Below, piece after piece: positions 28,236-36,546 of a stretch of 64,000 bases of DNA. How positions within the stretch are numbered: position 1 is the stretch's first letter; the number at the start of each line of letters is the position of its first letter. The DNA is from Hymenobacter sp. YC55 (GTDB lineage Bacteria > Bacteroidota > Bacteroidia > Cytophagales > Hymenobacteraceae). Position numbers and translations under genes: made by a program. The notes beneath the pieces were generated by a model that saw only the letters and a list, made by a program, of their open reading frames with translations, was not told the DNA's origin and did no database searches. Location: assembly GCF_029433095.1 (NCBI RefSeq), contig NZ_JARNTX010000013.1, forward strand, positions 1-64,000, written 5' to 3'.

Positions 28236-29093
28236 AGGTAGCCGATAAGGAGGTTAGCCGATAAGTAAGAGTAGCCGAAGGTACTACGTTCCGCTCGCCC
28301 GCGGCGGATTGCTGCTGCTCTCTACCGCTCGCCTGCTGGCTCGCTAGCGGCCGCCGCTCGCCGCTTACCTGACCAACTACAGGGAATGGAACAACGGGGT
28401 GCCCATGCATTAAGCAAGCCAGCGGCCCGACTCGTGGTACGCTCCGACCAGGGCAGCCAGGACACGGCCCCGCTTCCAAGGCCTGGTTGCCCAACCCTCA
28501 TTCTTAATTTCCAGCGCGGAGCAGGGCCCCGCCACTGATAAAAACTTGCCATTCATTTAAAGTCGATCCCATCGCTGCTAAAGGGTATATCTTATCCCGC
28601 TTTAGTATAAAAACCTGAGTATTTAAAAACTGTCAACCCCCGGCCCACTAGCAATTCTCGAGAGCACATAAAAGTATATTTCTTGAATAATGGCTTTTGT
28701 GCGTTTTTATACTCTTATTGTTAAACTATTTTGTAAAGCTTCTAACTTGGTACAGTCGATATTAGGAACGCCTTTCTTATTCAATAAATAGGAAGTCGCT
28801 GGGGATTGGTCGCCACAAAACTTAACTGCGAATAATGCGACAATATCCTATTGGGTTGGGGGCGTTGCGTCAAGCCATTTACCCCATGTATTGAACTCGA
28901 AGCGCAGTCTTTGCTAGCGAGCACAGGGTGAAGCCAGATCGCCCAGTAAGATTCTTCGACTTGGTCAGGTAGCGCCGTTTCTTGCCTGCGGCGCTACCTA
29001 ACCAAGTGGGCTTTGCGGTTTCCACGTAACTAGCACTGGCCTCGCCTCGCACTGGCAGCGTAATGCTGTTGCCAGCACGGCAGCCCGACTGGG
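28236..29093. other. gene-free, partly AT-rich stretch
   Basis: About 860 bp upstream of the PAS kinase (minus strand). Bases about 28555-28870 are distinctly AT-rich against the GC-rich surroundings and carry no recognisable gene. The part after 28900 holds the hairpin at 28960-29006. Regulatory DNA or remains of transferred sequence are both possible. Confidence 0.5.
28960..29006. repeat. 18-bp imperfect inverted repeat
   Basis: CTTGGTCAGGTAGCGCCG (28960-28977) pairs with CGGCGCTACCTAACCAAG (28989-29006) with one mismatch and an 11-nt loop. A terminator-like hairpin, but no T-tract and no gene clearly ending at it. Confidence 0.6.
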
Positions 29094-29440
29094 CTACCAG
29101 CGCCCCCACACTACCATTAGCGCGGCGGCCAGCAGTACCAGCAGCAAGGGCAGGCAGTTGTACTCGCGTTGCTTGCTGTGCACGAGCGCGGCCGCGGCGA
29201 GCACCAGGGCCAGCGCCCCGGCGGCCAGGGCCGTCATTTGGGGCCAGTAGCCGCTTATAGTCGGCAGCACTACCCCCGCCGCCCCGAGCAGCTCTAAGGC
29301 GCCCAGCGTCCGCAAAAACGCCAGGGAGAAAAAACCGGGGCCAGGGGGCGCACCCGGGTTGCCGGCTGGGTGAGCTTCACGCCGCCGGCCAGCACAAACA
29401 CGGCGGCCAGGGACCCGTAGCGATGTAGCGATGGAACCGT
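29094..29440 (-). pseudogene. DoxX-like membrane protein, frameshifted
   Basis: Two adjacent minus-strand frames together give a DoxX-family protein. The first, 'YGSLAAVFVLAGGVKLTQP', is the usual first membrane helix. The second frame then continues 'FFSLAFLRTLGALELLGAAG', 'VVLPTISGYWPQMTALAAGA' and ends 'LMVVWGRW'. The join near 29345 needs a frameshift. The upstream side lacks an ATG and contains a tandem 8-bp duplication (ATCGCTAC twice, near 29416-29432). DoxX proteins are small inner membrane proteins linked to redox homeostasis. A sequencing error could mimic the shift, but the missing start also argues for a pseudogene. Confidence 0.65.
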
Positions 29441-29493
29441 GGAGTTGGCCGATAAAGCGGGATAATCGTAGAATAAATGTGCCAAAGGGTACC

Positions 29494-30075
29494 TCAACGG
29501 TATTGCAGGTAAGCGGCCGTGGCGGCGGCGACCGGTTCACCAAGCAACTTGCCCACGATGTGCAGTGAGGCCTCAATGCCCGCGGCGGCGCCCGCAGCCG
29601 TCACAATGCGGCCATGCTCCACAAAGCGCGCGGGATACTCGATAGTGGCGGTAGGTACTAATTGGGCCAGTTCCTGCACAAAGAACTGGTGCGTGGTGGC
29701 CCGGTGGTAGTTTAGCAGCCCGGCCTGCCCGAGAATGAAAGCTCCAGTGGACACCGATAATACCATTTCCGCCTGCTGGGCGCGGCTGTGCAGCCAGTGC
29801 AGCACCGCTTGGTTGCGCATAATTCGCTGAATGCCCACCCCTCCCGGTATCACGAGCAAATCGGCCCTCGGGTGATTGTTAAGGTGATAAGCGGGCAGCA
29901 GGCGCAGGCCCTTGCCCGTGCGGACGGACTTGATTGCGCCCACGGTGAAAACTTGGAAGGGAGGCTCGTAAAACAAACCTACCGTGTTGACCCCAGCTAG
30001 CCTAAACACTTCCGCCGGGCCGGAAAAGGCCAGTAAATCGACTTGGTTGAACAGCAATACCGCAACAGTACGCAT
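29494..30075 (-). CDS. DJ-1/PfpI-family protein with Ser at the nucleophile position
   Basis: 193-aa protein of the DJ-1/PfpI (class I glutamine amidotransferase-like) fold, close to the GlxA N-terminal domain: 'VAVLLFNQVDLLAFSGPAEV', 'ADLLVIPGG' and 'HGRIVTAAGAAAGIEASLHI'. At the nucleophile elbow the usual 'SVCTGAF' reads 'SVSTGAF': codon TCC at 29749-29751 gives Ser109 in place of Cys. Classical activity of the family would be lost or altered. There is no AraC DNA-binding domain attached. ATG 30075 is preferred over an upstream TTG. The broken DoxX gene follows within about 50 bp, suggesting a former operon. Confidence 0.88.
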   Translation of the reverse strand: MRTVAVLLFNQVDLLAFSGPAEVFRLAGVNTVGLFYEPPFQVFTVGAIKSVRTGKGLRLLPAYHLNNHPRADLLVIPGGVGIQRIMRNQAVLHWLHSRAQQAEMVLSVSTGAFILGQAGLLNYHRATTHQFFVQELAQLVPTATIEYPARFVEHGRIVTAAGAAAGIEASLHIVGKLLGEPVAAATAAYLQYR

Positions 30076-30323
30076 GGTGGGGTGGGATAGAGGCAAACCG
30101 AGTGTACAGCAACGCTAACGTAGAGGCCGGAACAACTTGGTTGAGGGACAAGGCTTACCCAAGCAGTTGCTACTTGCCAGCGAAGTCGCCATTTCTTCTG
30201 TGCCGCTACATGCCGGAAGCACAAGTCCGAACTGGCAGTTACTGCTTCCTGCCCGAATAAGGAAGATTTTTGCTGTGTTCCCGGCTAACAGCAGCGGAAG
30301 CTCCAAGGGCAGATCGCCAGGGG

Positions 30324-31991
30324 TTAGTGGCTGTTTTTGGGGGTGACATTTGCCCTTGATGGAACTGCTAGCTGGTGGGACGGGGCATAATAGGCTAGGT
30401 GGAATAGCTTTTCTTCCTCCAAGTCGAGTTGGCCTTCCAGATATCGGATAACTTCCGCGTCGTAGTGCCCCAAGCGCCTCAGCTTGTGCAATTCCAGCCG
30501 TTGGGCCCGGAGCAAGTCGCTAAAGATGTGGTGGTATTGCGCTACTTCCGCTTCCACGCGGTTATCGGTGAGTAAGGCCAGGCGCTGGCTGGTGAGTTGT
30601 ACTTCTTTTTCCAGCTTCCTGCCCAGCGAGTTCACTAGGCTGTTGTGCTGCTTTTCGCGGCGGTAATGCCGCTGCAAATAGCCTAGCGAAGTTTGCGCCA
30701 GGTGCTGACGCAAAGCCATCTGTTGCTCGTGTTCGGGCCGCGCCGCGTCGCGGTCCTCCACCCCAATCCAGCGGATAAGCAGCGGCAACGTGAGGCCCTG
30801 CCCCACGAGGGTGAGCAAAATAACCACGAAAGTGATAAACAGAATTAAGTTACGCTGAGGAAAAGGCTGACCACCCGGGGTAAGCAGGGGGATGGACAGG
30901 GCCGCGGCCAGCGACACCACCCCGCGCATGCCCGCGTAGCCTACGATCAGCGGACCCCGCCAGCCGGGGTTGGCATCGCTCACCGCAATGAAACGGCTCA
31001 TAAAGTGGCTGAAGGGCGAGGCCAGCAGCAAAAAGGCAATGCGGGTCAGCACGAGTACGGCCGTAACCAGCACGCCGTAGCCCATGGCCTCGAGCTTGGA
31101 AAACGCGCCGAGCTCGTTGACAATGACGGGGAGCTGCAAGCCGATAAGCACGAACACGGCCCCGTTCAAAATAAAGCCCAGCGAGGCCCAGGTGCTCAAC
31201 CCTTGCCGACGGTTGCCGGGGCTAAAGAGGTGGGAACTGTGGTAGGACAGTAGCAGCCCCCCGCTAACCACGGCCATCACGCCCGAAACGTGGAGCGTTT
31301 CAGCCGCTACGTAAAGCAGGTGGGGCGTAATGAGCGTCAACACGGTATGGGCGCTCGGGGAAGTAGGCAGCCAGCGGTGCAAAGCGTAGAAAAGCAGCGC
31401 CACCCCGAGCCCTACCGCAATACCGAGCAAGGTCACCAATAGAAAGCTAGTGGCCGCCTGCTGCCAGCTAAAGACGCCGGAAAGCACGGCCGCCAAGGCA
31501 AACCGAAACACTATCAAGCTGCTAGCATCGTTGACCAGACTCTCCCCTTCGAGAATGGCCGTGATGCGCCGGGGCAGCTTCATCGTCCGCATGACGGACG
31601 TGGCGGCCACCGCATCCGGGGGGGACACCACCCCGCCGAGTAAAAAGCCCAACGCCAGCGTGAAACCCGGGATTACGGACCAGGCAACCAGGGCCACGAC
31701 GCCGGAGGTGAGCAGCACCAAACCGAAAGCTAAAAAGCCAATTAAACGGCGCCAGCGCCAGAATTCCTGCCAGGAAGTAAACCAGGCGGCTTCGTAGAGC
31801 AGGGGCGGCAGGAAGATCAGAAAAATCAGATCCGGCTCCACCTTCAACGGGGGCAGGCCCGGAATAAAACTGATGGTGAGCCCGCCCACTACCAGCAAAA
31901 TCGGATACGGCAGGCGCAGACGCTCACTGAGCATCACCAGTAAGCATACTGCCATCGTCAGACCCAAGCACAGCAAGAGGACGTGGTGCAT
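30324..31991 (-). CDS. CPA1-family Na+/H+ antiporter
   Basis: 555-aa inner membrane cation/proton antiporter with about twelve hydrophobic helices in residues 1-420. Family motifs are 'PPLLYEAAWFTSW', 'SPPDAVAATSVM' (SPTDAVAA-like), 'EGESLVNDASSLIVFRFAL' with the transport Asp, and 'GMRGVVSLAAALSIP'. The C-terminal 130 residues are a charged cytoplasmic tail with helices such as 'RREKQHNSLVNSLGRKLEKE'. It would exchange Na+ (or K+/Li+) for protons in pH and salt homeostasis. It is a single gene with its own promoter region after 31991; no regulator is obvious. Confidence 0.95.
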   Translation of the reverse strand: MHHVLLLCLGLTMAVCLLVMLSERLRLPYPILLVVGGLTISFIPGLPPLKVEPDLIFLIFLPPLLYEAAWFTSWQEFWRWRRLIGFLAFGLVLLTSGVVALVAWSVIPGFTLALGFLLGGVVSPPDAVAATSVMRTMKLPRRITAILEGESLVNDASSLIVFRFALAAVLSGVFSWQQAATSFLLVTLLGIAVGLGVALLFYALHRWLPTSPSAHTVLTLITPHLLYVAAETLHVSGVMAVVSGGLLLSYHSSHLFSPGNRRQGLSTWASLGFILNGAVFVLIGLQLPVIVNELGAFSKLEAMGYGVLVTAVLVLTRIAFLLLASPFSHFMSRFIAVSDANPGWRGPLIVGYAGMRGVVSLAAALSIPLLTPGGQPFPQRNLILFITFVVILLTLVGQGLTLPLLIRWIGVEDRDAARPEHEQQMALRQHLAQTSLGYLQRHYRREKQHNSLVNSLGRKLEKEVQLTSQRLALLTDNRVEAEVAQYHHIFSDLLRAQRLELHKLRRLGHYDAEVIRYLEGQLDLEEEKLFHLAYYAPSHQLAVPSRANVTPKNSH

Positions 31992-32068
31992 TCGCAGCGA
32001 AAAGGGAATGAGCTAGGAGCAATCAAAAAGAAACCACCTCGTAGGGATTCTAGGCACGCGGGGCAGCT

Positions 32069-32362
32069 TTAGGGCGCAGGTTCTTCTCGGTACAAGACCA
32101 TGCCGGCGTGGTAGAGCACGCCCCGGCGAAAGTCACCTTCGGCAGTGAAGCCCGTGTCATCGACGTAGTCGATGTGGTGACCGGTGATGGTATAGTAACC
32201 TTGATAGGCGCTTTTTCGGTGGCCGCGCGCCTCGTCGTAACGGCCGTTAGGCAGTAGTTCGTGGCGGATGTGCCCGTCCTGCGTGACCCACATACCCACG
32301 TAGGGATGAGCTAGCGGGGCAGCGGCAGGGGTACCGGTTGCGTTCTGGGGAGCTTGTTTCAT
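32069..32362 (-). CDS. Atu4866-domain protein
   Basis: 97-aa protein matching the Agrobacterium Atu4866 family pattern: 'HPYVGMWVTQDGHIRHELLP', 'NGRYDEARG', 'AYQGYYTITG', 'HIDYVDDTGFTAEGDF' and 'VLYHAGMVLYRE'. It is a small beta-barrel-like fold of unknown function often found near oxidoreductase genes. The ATG at 32362 begins the conserved part; the frame extends upstream but only overlaps the aldehyde oxidoreductase gene. It lies 40 bp after that gene on the same strand, so it is probably the last gene of the operon. Confidence 0.88.
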   Translation of the reverse strand: MKQAPQNATGTPAAAPLAHPYVGMWVTQDGHIRHELLPNGRYDEARGHRKSAYQGYYTITGHHIDYVDDTGFTAEGDFRRGVLYHAGMVLYREEPAP

Positions 32363-32402
32363 AGGGTTAGCTAGGCGGTCAGGGTAGCGTATTTGCGCAG
32401 CC

Positions 32403-34637
32403 TTAAAGCAGCTTGTCGCGGGTGATGGGCAGCTCGCGCAGGCGGCGGCCAGTGGCGTGGTACACCGCATTGGCAATGGCCGCCGATACGCCCAAAATGC
32501 CGATTTCTCCGACGCCTTTAGCGCCCAGGGGGTTAACGATATCATCTTCCTCCTCCACGAATATGACTTCCAACTCGCGGATGTCGGCGTTGACGGGCAA
32601 GTGGTATTCGGCCAGGCTGTGGTTCATAAAGCGGCCGAAGCGGTGGTCCATCACGGTTTCTTCCATCAAGGCCGCCCCAATACCCCAAACCATGCCGCCG
32701 AGCACTTGGTTGCGGGCCGTTTTGGGATTAAGAATGCGCCCCGCGGCCACGCCTTCCACGAGGCGGGTAACCCGGACGGTGCCGATTACCGGGTCCACCT
32801 GCACTTCCACGAAGACTGCGTTGTGGACGTTCACCGAGTACTGCTGCTGCCGCTTGGCATCGGGGGAGGCCGTTACTTCCGCTTCCAAGTGGGGTAGGCG
32901 ATGGGCCCGCAGCACCTCGGAAAAGCTGATTTGAGTTTCCGGCTGACCAAGCAGGCCGAGCTTGCCGTCGGTGAACTCTATTTCACTGGGACCCGCTTGG
33001 CGCCAAGGCGAATCGGGTAGTTGCTGGGCCAGCGTCAGTAGTTGCTCGCGCAATTGCCGACAGACTTTCTGCACCGCCGTTCCCACCGAGCCTGCGGTCC
33101 AGGAAGCGCCTTGCACGGGTGCCGCGGGCATCGTGGACTCGCCCTGCCGGAACGTTACCGCGCTCAGGGGCAAGCCAAGGGTTTCGGCGGCAATCTGGCA
33201 GATCACTGTGGCCGTGCCGGTGCCAATATCACCGTTGACGCCGTTGACGACCGTTAGTTTCCCGTCCGCCGTAAGGGTGGCCTGGGCGCCGGCCTCCGCT
33301 TGCGAGGAGTCCCACACGCCGCTGGCCATGCCCCAGCCTACCAGCAAGTCACCGTGGCGCATGGAGCGAGGCTCGGGGTTGCGCTGCGCCCAGCCGAACC
33401 TTGCCGCAGCCTGCTGGTAACACTCGCGCAGCTTTTTGCTGGAAAAAGGCTTGTCCATCAGGCCATTACGGTCGGCGTAGCTGCGCAGGCGCAGCTCCAC
33501 GGGGTCGAGGCCGGTTTCGTAGGCCAGCTCATCTAGCGCCACTTCCAGGGCAAACAGGCCGGAAGTAGGGCCCGGGGCCCGCATGGAAACGGGCGTCATC
33601 ACATCCAGCGGGGCCAGCAGGTGCTCCAGCTTTACGTTGTCGCAGCGGTAGAGCACCCCCGACCAGTGGGTGACGGTTTCCGCGTAGGGCTCGAACTGGG
33701 ACGTGGCCTGCAGGGCTTCGTGGTGCAAGGTGGCCAGGGAGCCGTCGGGGTTGGTGCCTAACTTCACGTGCTGCAACGCCAGGGGGCGGTAGCTGAGGCT
33801 GAACATCTGCTGGCGGGTGAGCGTTACGCGCACCGAGCGTTTGAGGGCCAGCGCCGCCATAACCGCCAATGGCACCTGGTAGTTGGGCCGCAACGCCAGC
33901 CCAAAGGCGCCCCCCACAAAGTAGGAGTGCACCTGCACGTTCTCTTTCTTCAAGTTGAATACGTTGCAGATATACTGCTGGCTGTTGAAAGTGCCCTGGG
34001 TTTTGTCGTACACCGTCAACTGGCCGTCGCCGCGCCATTCCACCGTGGTAGCGAAGGTTTCCATGGGGTTGTGGTGCTGGGTGGGGTGGGCGTAGTCGCC
34101 CGCCACCCGGTGGGTGGCGCTAGCCCAGGCCTGCTCGGGTAGACCCCGGCTGGGCGGGTAGTCGTAGAAGCCGTTGGCTTGGTGCGGGGCTTTGAAAGCC
34201 GCCCCCCGCTGCTTACTAAGGTCAGTTTGATGGGGCTCCTGCTCGTAGTCTAGGCGCAGCACGGCCGCCGCGTAGCGAGCCAGCTCGTACGTTTCGGCCA
34301 CTACCAAAGCCACGGGCTGCATGTTGAACTTGATGGTGGCGTCGAAGAGCGGCCGGAAAGGAGAGCCGCCCGGGGCCAACTGGTCCATGTAGCAGTTGTC
34401 GTCGTCCGGCAGGGGCAAACGATTCTCGTGGGAAAACACAGCCAGCACTCCCGGCAGCGCGAGTACCTCGGCGCTGTGCACCTGGGTGATGCGACCCTTG
34501 GCAATAGGACTGTTGACGACGTAACCGTACGCGAGGCCTGGCACCACAAACTCGCCGGCGTAGGTAGCCGCGCCCGTCACTTTAATTGCGCCGTCGACGC
34601 GGCTCGTGGGCTGGCCAATCAGAGTGGTTGAACTCAT
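32403..34637 (-). CDS. paoC: aldehyde oxidoreductase molybdenum-binding subunit, PaoC-like
   Basis: 744-aa large subunit of a xanthine-oxidase-family enzyme. It binds the molybdopterin cofactor and oxidises aldehydes to acids. Motifs include 'TGAATYAGEF', 'VSMRAPGPTSGLFALEVALD' and near the end 'GAKGVGEIG' with the catalytic Glu711. The length and the PaoAB neighbours fit the YagTSR/PaoABC periplasmic heterotrimer more than xanthine dehydrogenase. No signal peptide is seen on this subunit. It follows PaoB by 66 bp. The exact aldehyde substrate is unknown; PaoABC of E. coli favours aromatic aldehydes. Confidence 0.92.
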   Translation of the reverse strand: MSSTTLIGQPTSRVDGAIKVTGAATYAGEFVVPGLAYGYVVNSPIAKGRITQVHSAEVLALPGVLAVFSHENRLPLPDDDNCYMDQLAPGGSPFRPLFDATIKFNMQPVALVVAETYELARYAAAVLRLDYEQEPHQTDLSKQRGAAFKAPHQANGFYDYPPSRGLPEQAWASATHRVAGDYAHPTQHHNPMETFATTVEWRGDGQLTVYDKTQGTFNSQQYICNVFNLKKENVQVHSYFVGGAFGLALRPNYQVPLAVMAALALKRSVRVTLTRQQMFSLSYRPLALQHVKLGTNPDGSLATLHHEALQATSQFEPYAETVTHWSGVLYRCDNVKLEHLLAPLDVMTPVSMRAPGPTSGLFALEVALDELAYETGLDPVELRLRSYADRNGLMDKPFSSKKLRECYQQAAARFGWAQRNPEPRSMRHGDLLVGWGMASGVWDSSQAEAGAQATLTADGKLTVVNGVNGDIGTGTATVICQIAAETLGLPLSAVTFRQGESTMPAAPVQGASWTAGSVGTAVQKVCRQLREQLLTLAQQLPDSPWRQAGPSEIEFTDGKLGLLGQPETQISFSEVLRAHRLPHLEAEVTASPDAKRQQQYSVNVHNAVFVEVQVDPVIGTVRVTRLVEGVAAGRILNPKTARNQVLGGMVWGIGAALMEETVMDHRFGRFMNHSLAEYHLPVNADIRELEVIFVEEEDDIVNPLGAKGVGEIGILGVSAAIANAVYHATGRRLRELPITRDKLL

Positions 34638-34703
34638 AGCAAAGAAGGCTAGGGCCTGGTCGCGGCCAGGCAGATGTTGGAAATAAGTGGCAGGGCAGAG
34701 TCG

Positions 34704-35717
34704 CTAGGCCCAGGGGAGGGCCCGCGGCCCGCGGGGCTCGGCAGCGGCTTGCTGCAGGGCGCGCACGATACCGCGCTTGGCCAGCTCGATTTTAAAGTCG
34801 TTGTGCCCGTAGCCCCGCGCCCCGCGCAGCAAGTAGCTGGCGGCTTTGGTGAAGGTCGCTTCCGTGGTGGGCTGGCCAATCAGCAACTCCTCGGCTGCCC
34901 GCTCGCGCCAGGGCTTGTGGGCCACCCCGCCCAGCGCCACCCGGGCCTCGGTGATGGTGTCGCCGTCGAGCTCGAGGACCGCCGCAATGGAAACCAATGC
35001 AAAAGCGTAGGAAGCCCGGTCGCGGATTTTCAGGTAGTGGTAGTGCTGGGCGAAGCCTTGTTTGGGCAGTTCGAGGGCCGTAATCAGCTCGCCCGGCTTG
35101 AGGTTGTTGTCCTGGTGCGGCGTGGAGCCGGGCAGCCGGTGAAAATCGGCGAAGGGCAGCACCCGCTCGCCCTGGGGCCCCTGCACGCACACCAAGGCAT
35201 CGAGAGCGGTCAACGCCACGCACATGTCGGAAGGGTGGGTGGCAATGCACTGCTCACTAGCGCCCAGGATGGCGTGAATGCGGTTGAACCCTCCAAGCGC
35301 CGAGCAGCCCGAGCCGGGCTCGCGCTTGTTGCAGGGCGTAGTCAGGTCGTAGAAATAGTAGCACCGGGTGCGCTGCATCAGGTTGCCGCCGTTGGTGGCC
35401 ATGTTGCGCAGCTGAGCGGTGGCTCCCGACAAGATGGCCTGCGAAAGCAGGGGGTAGCGCTTTTCCACTTCGGGGTGGTAGGCGGTATTGGCGTTGGTGG
35501 CCAAAGCGCCCAGCCGCAGGCCCCCTTCCGGGGTGTCTTCGACAAAAGCCAAAGGCAGTTGGTTTAAACCAATCAGGTGGGCCGGGCGGGCTACGTTTTC
35601 CTTCATCAGGTCCAGCAGGTTGGTGCCCCCGGCTATGAAAGTTGAGTGCGAATGGGTTGCCTGCTCGCGCACGGCTGCCGCCGCGTCGTTAACGCTCGAA
35701 TACGAAAAGGGGTGCAT
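34704..35717 (-). CDS. paoB: aldehyde oxidoreductase FAD-binding subunit, PaoB-like
   Basis: 337-aa FAD subunit that passes electrons between the iron-sulfur and external acceptor. It shows the FAD motifs 'FIAGGTNLLDLM' and 'GATAQLRNMATNGGNLMQRT', then the Cys-containing insert 'TRCYYFYDLTTPCNKREPGS' followed by 'GCSALGG', which in PaoB binds an extra [4Fe-4S] cluster. 'HPSDMCVALTALDA' is also conserved. The C-terminal domain ends the protein. The start ATG lies 3 bp from the PaoA stop, indicating translational coupling. Assignment to PaoB rather than a generic CoxM relies on the Cys insert. Confidence 0.92.
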   Translation of the reverse strand: MHPFSYSSVNDAAAAVREQATHSHSTFIAGGTNLLDLMKENVARPAHLIGLNQLPLAFVEDTPEGGLRLGALATNANTAYHPEVEKRYPLLSQAILSGATAQLRNMATNGGNLMQRTRCYYFYDLTTPCNKREPGSGCSALGGFNRIHAILGASEQCIATHPSDMCVALTALDALVCVQGPQGERVLPFADFHRLPGSTPHQDNNLKPGELITALELPKQGFAQHYHYLKIRDRASYAFALVSIAAVLELDGDTITEARVALGGVAHKPWRERAAEELLIGQPTTEATFTKAASYLLRGARGYGHNDFKIELAKRGIVRALQQAAAEPRGPRALPWA

Positions 35718-35720
35718 ATG

Positions 35721-36326
35721 CTAGGCGGTTTGGGCGTCCACTACTTCCTTGACGGCCGCCAAAATGTTGACGTAAGCGCCGCAGCGGCACAGGTTGCCGC
35801 TCATCTGTTCCCGAATCTCATCCTCGGTGTGCGCTTTGCCTTCGTAGAGCAAACCCTGGGCCGAGCAAATCTGGCCGGGCGTGCAGTAGCCGCACTGAAA
35901 CGCGTCGTGGTCGATAAACGCCTGTTGCAAAGCACTCAGGCTGGTTGCCGTGCCCAGGCCTTCGATGGTGGTAATCTGCTGACCTTGCTGCATCACGGCC
36001 AGCGTTAGGCAGGAGTTGATGCGCGTGCCATTCACCAGCACCGTGCAGGCCCCGCACTGGCCGTGGTCACAACCTTTTTTGGTGCCCATGAGGCCGGCGT
36101 ACAGGCGCAACGCGTCGAGTAGGGTAGTCCAGGGGGCGAGGTGGAATTCCCGCGGCTGGCCGTTGATGGTCAGGTGGACGCTGCTCGTTTCGACGGGGCT
36201 TGTCAAGCCGAAAGCTGCGCGGGTTGGAGCTCGGTACTTCCCGAAAGCGGCGGGCGCGGCAGTGATTTCCGAAGCGGCAGGCAGGGTTGATTGCCCGGTG
36301 GAAGGAGAGTCTTGATCGTCGTTCAT
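35721..36326 (-). CDS. paoA: aldehyde oxidoreductase [2Fe-2S] subunit, PaoA-like
   Basis: 201-aa iron-sulfur subunit. It has the plant-type ferredoxin cluster 'GCDHGQCGACTVLVNG' with the fourth Cys in 'INSCLTLA', and the second cluster in 'FQCGYCTPGQICSAQG' and 'NLCRCGAY'. It relays electrons from the molybdenum site to FAD. The N-terminal 50 residues are Ala/Thr/Pro-rich; no convincing twin-arginine signal is visible, unlike E. coli PaoA. ATG 36326 is preferred to a TTG at 36368. It is the first gene of the operon; the promoter and AraC-type repeats lie at 36402-36468. Confidence 0.92.
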   Translation of the reverse strand: MNDDQDSPSTGQSTLPAASEITAAPAAFGKYRAPTRAAFGLTSPVETSSVHLTINGQPREFHLAPWTTLLDALRLYAGLMGTKKGCDHGQCGACTVLVNGTRINSCLTLAVMQQGQQITTIEGLGTATSLSALQQAFIDHDAFQCGYCTPGQICSAQGLLYEGKAHTEDEIREQMSGNLCRCGAYVNILAAVKEVVDAQTA

Positions 36327-36401
36327 AAGGCTATCAGCTTGTGAAGTGGATACTGCTGCTGCCTGCAACCCGCGGTACGAGTGCGGTACAGCTCAGGTAA
36401 G

Positions 36402-36468
36402 CAAAAGTAGATTCCCCCGGAAAGCGATGCTCTCGCATTCTTGCGCAGGTCAGCCGGATTCTTGCGCA
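36402..36468 (-). promoter_or_regulatory. pao operon promoter with AraC-type direct repeats
   Basis: Minus-strand TACTTTTG (36402-36409) matches the -7 consensus TAnnTTTG. No -33 TTG is found at 19-21 nt. Instead, ATTCTTGCGCA occurs twice (plus strand 36437-36447 and 36458-36468) with a 21-bp period, two helical turns, just upstream. This is the usual arrangement for an AraC-dependent promoter. Two AraC genes lie directly upstream. Confidence 0.6.
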
Positions 36469-36546
36469 ATCAGCTGCTTCACTTCCTGTGAGCCACCAGT
36501 AAACTACCAGTAACCTTGCCCTGCTGCCCTGGCCCTGGAAAGCCCG

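Noticed and set aside
28879-29109. Possible small gene of 76 codons on the minus strand
   Set aside because: It spans the hairpin at 28960-29006 and matches no family; composition is not gene-like.
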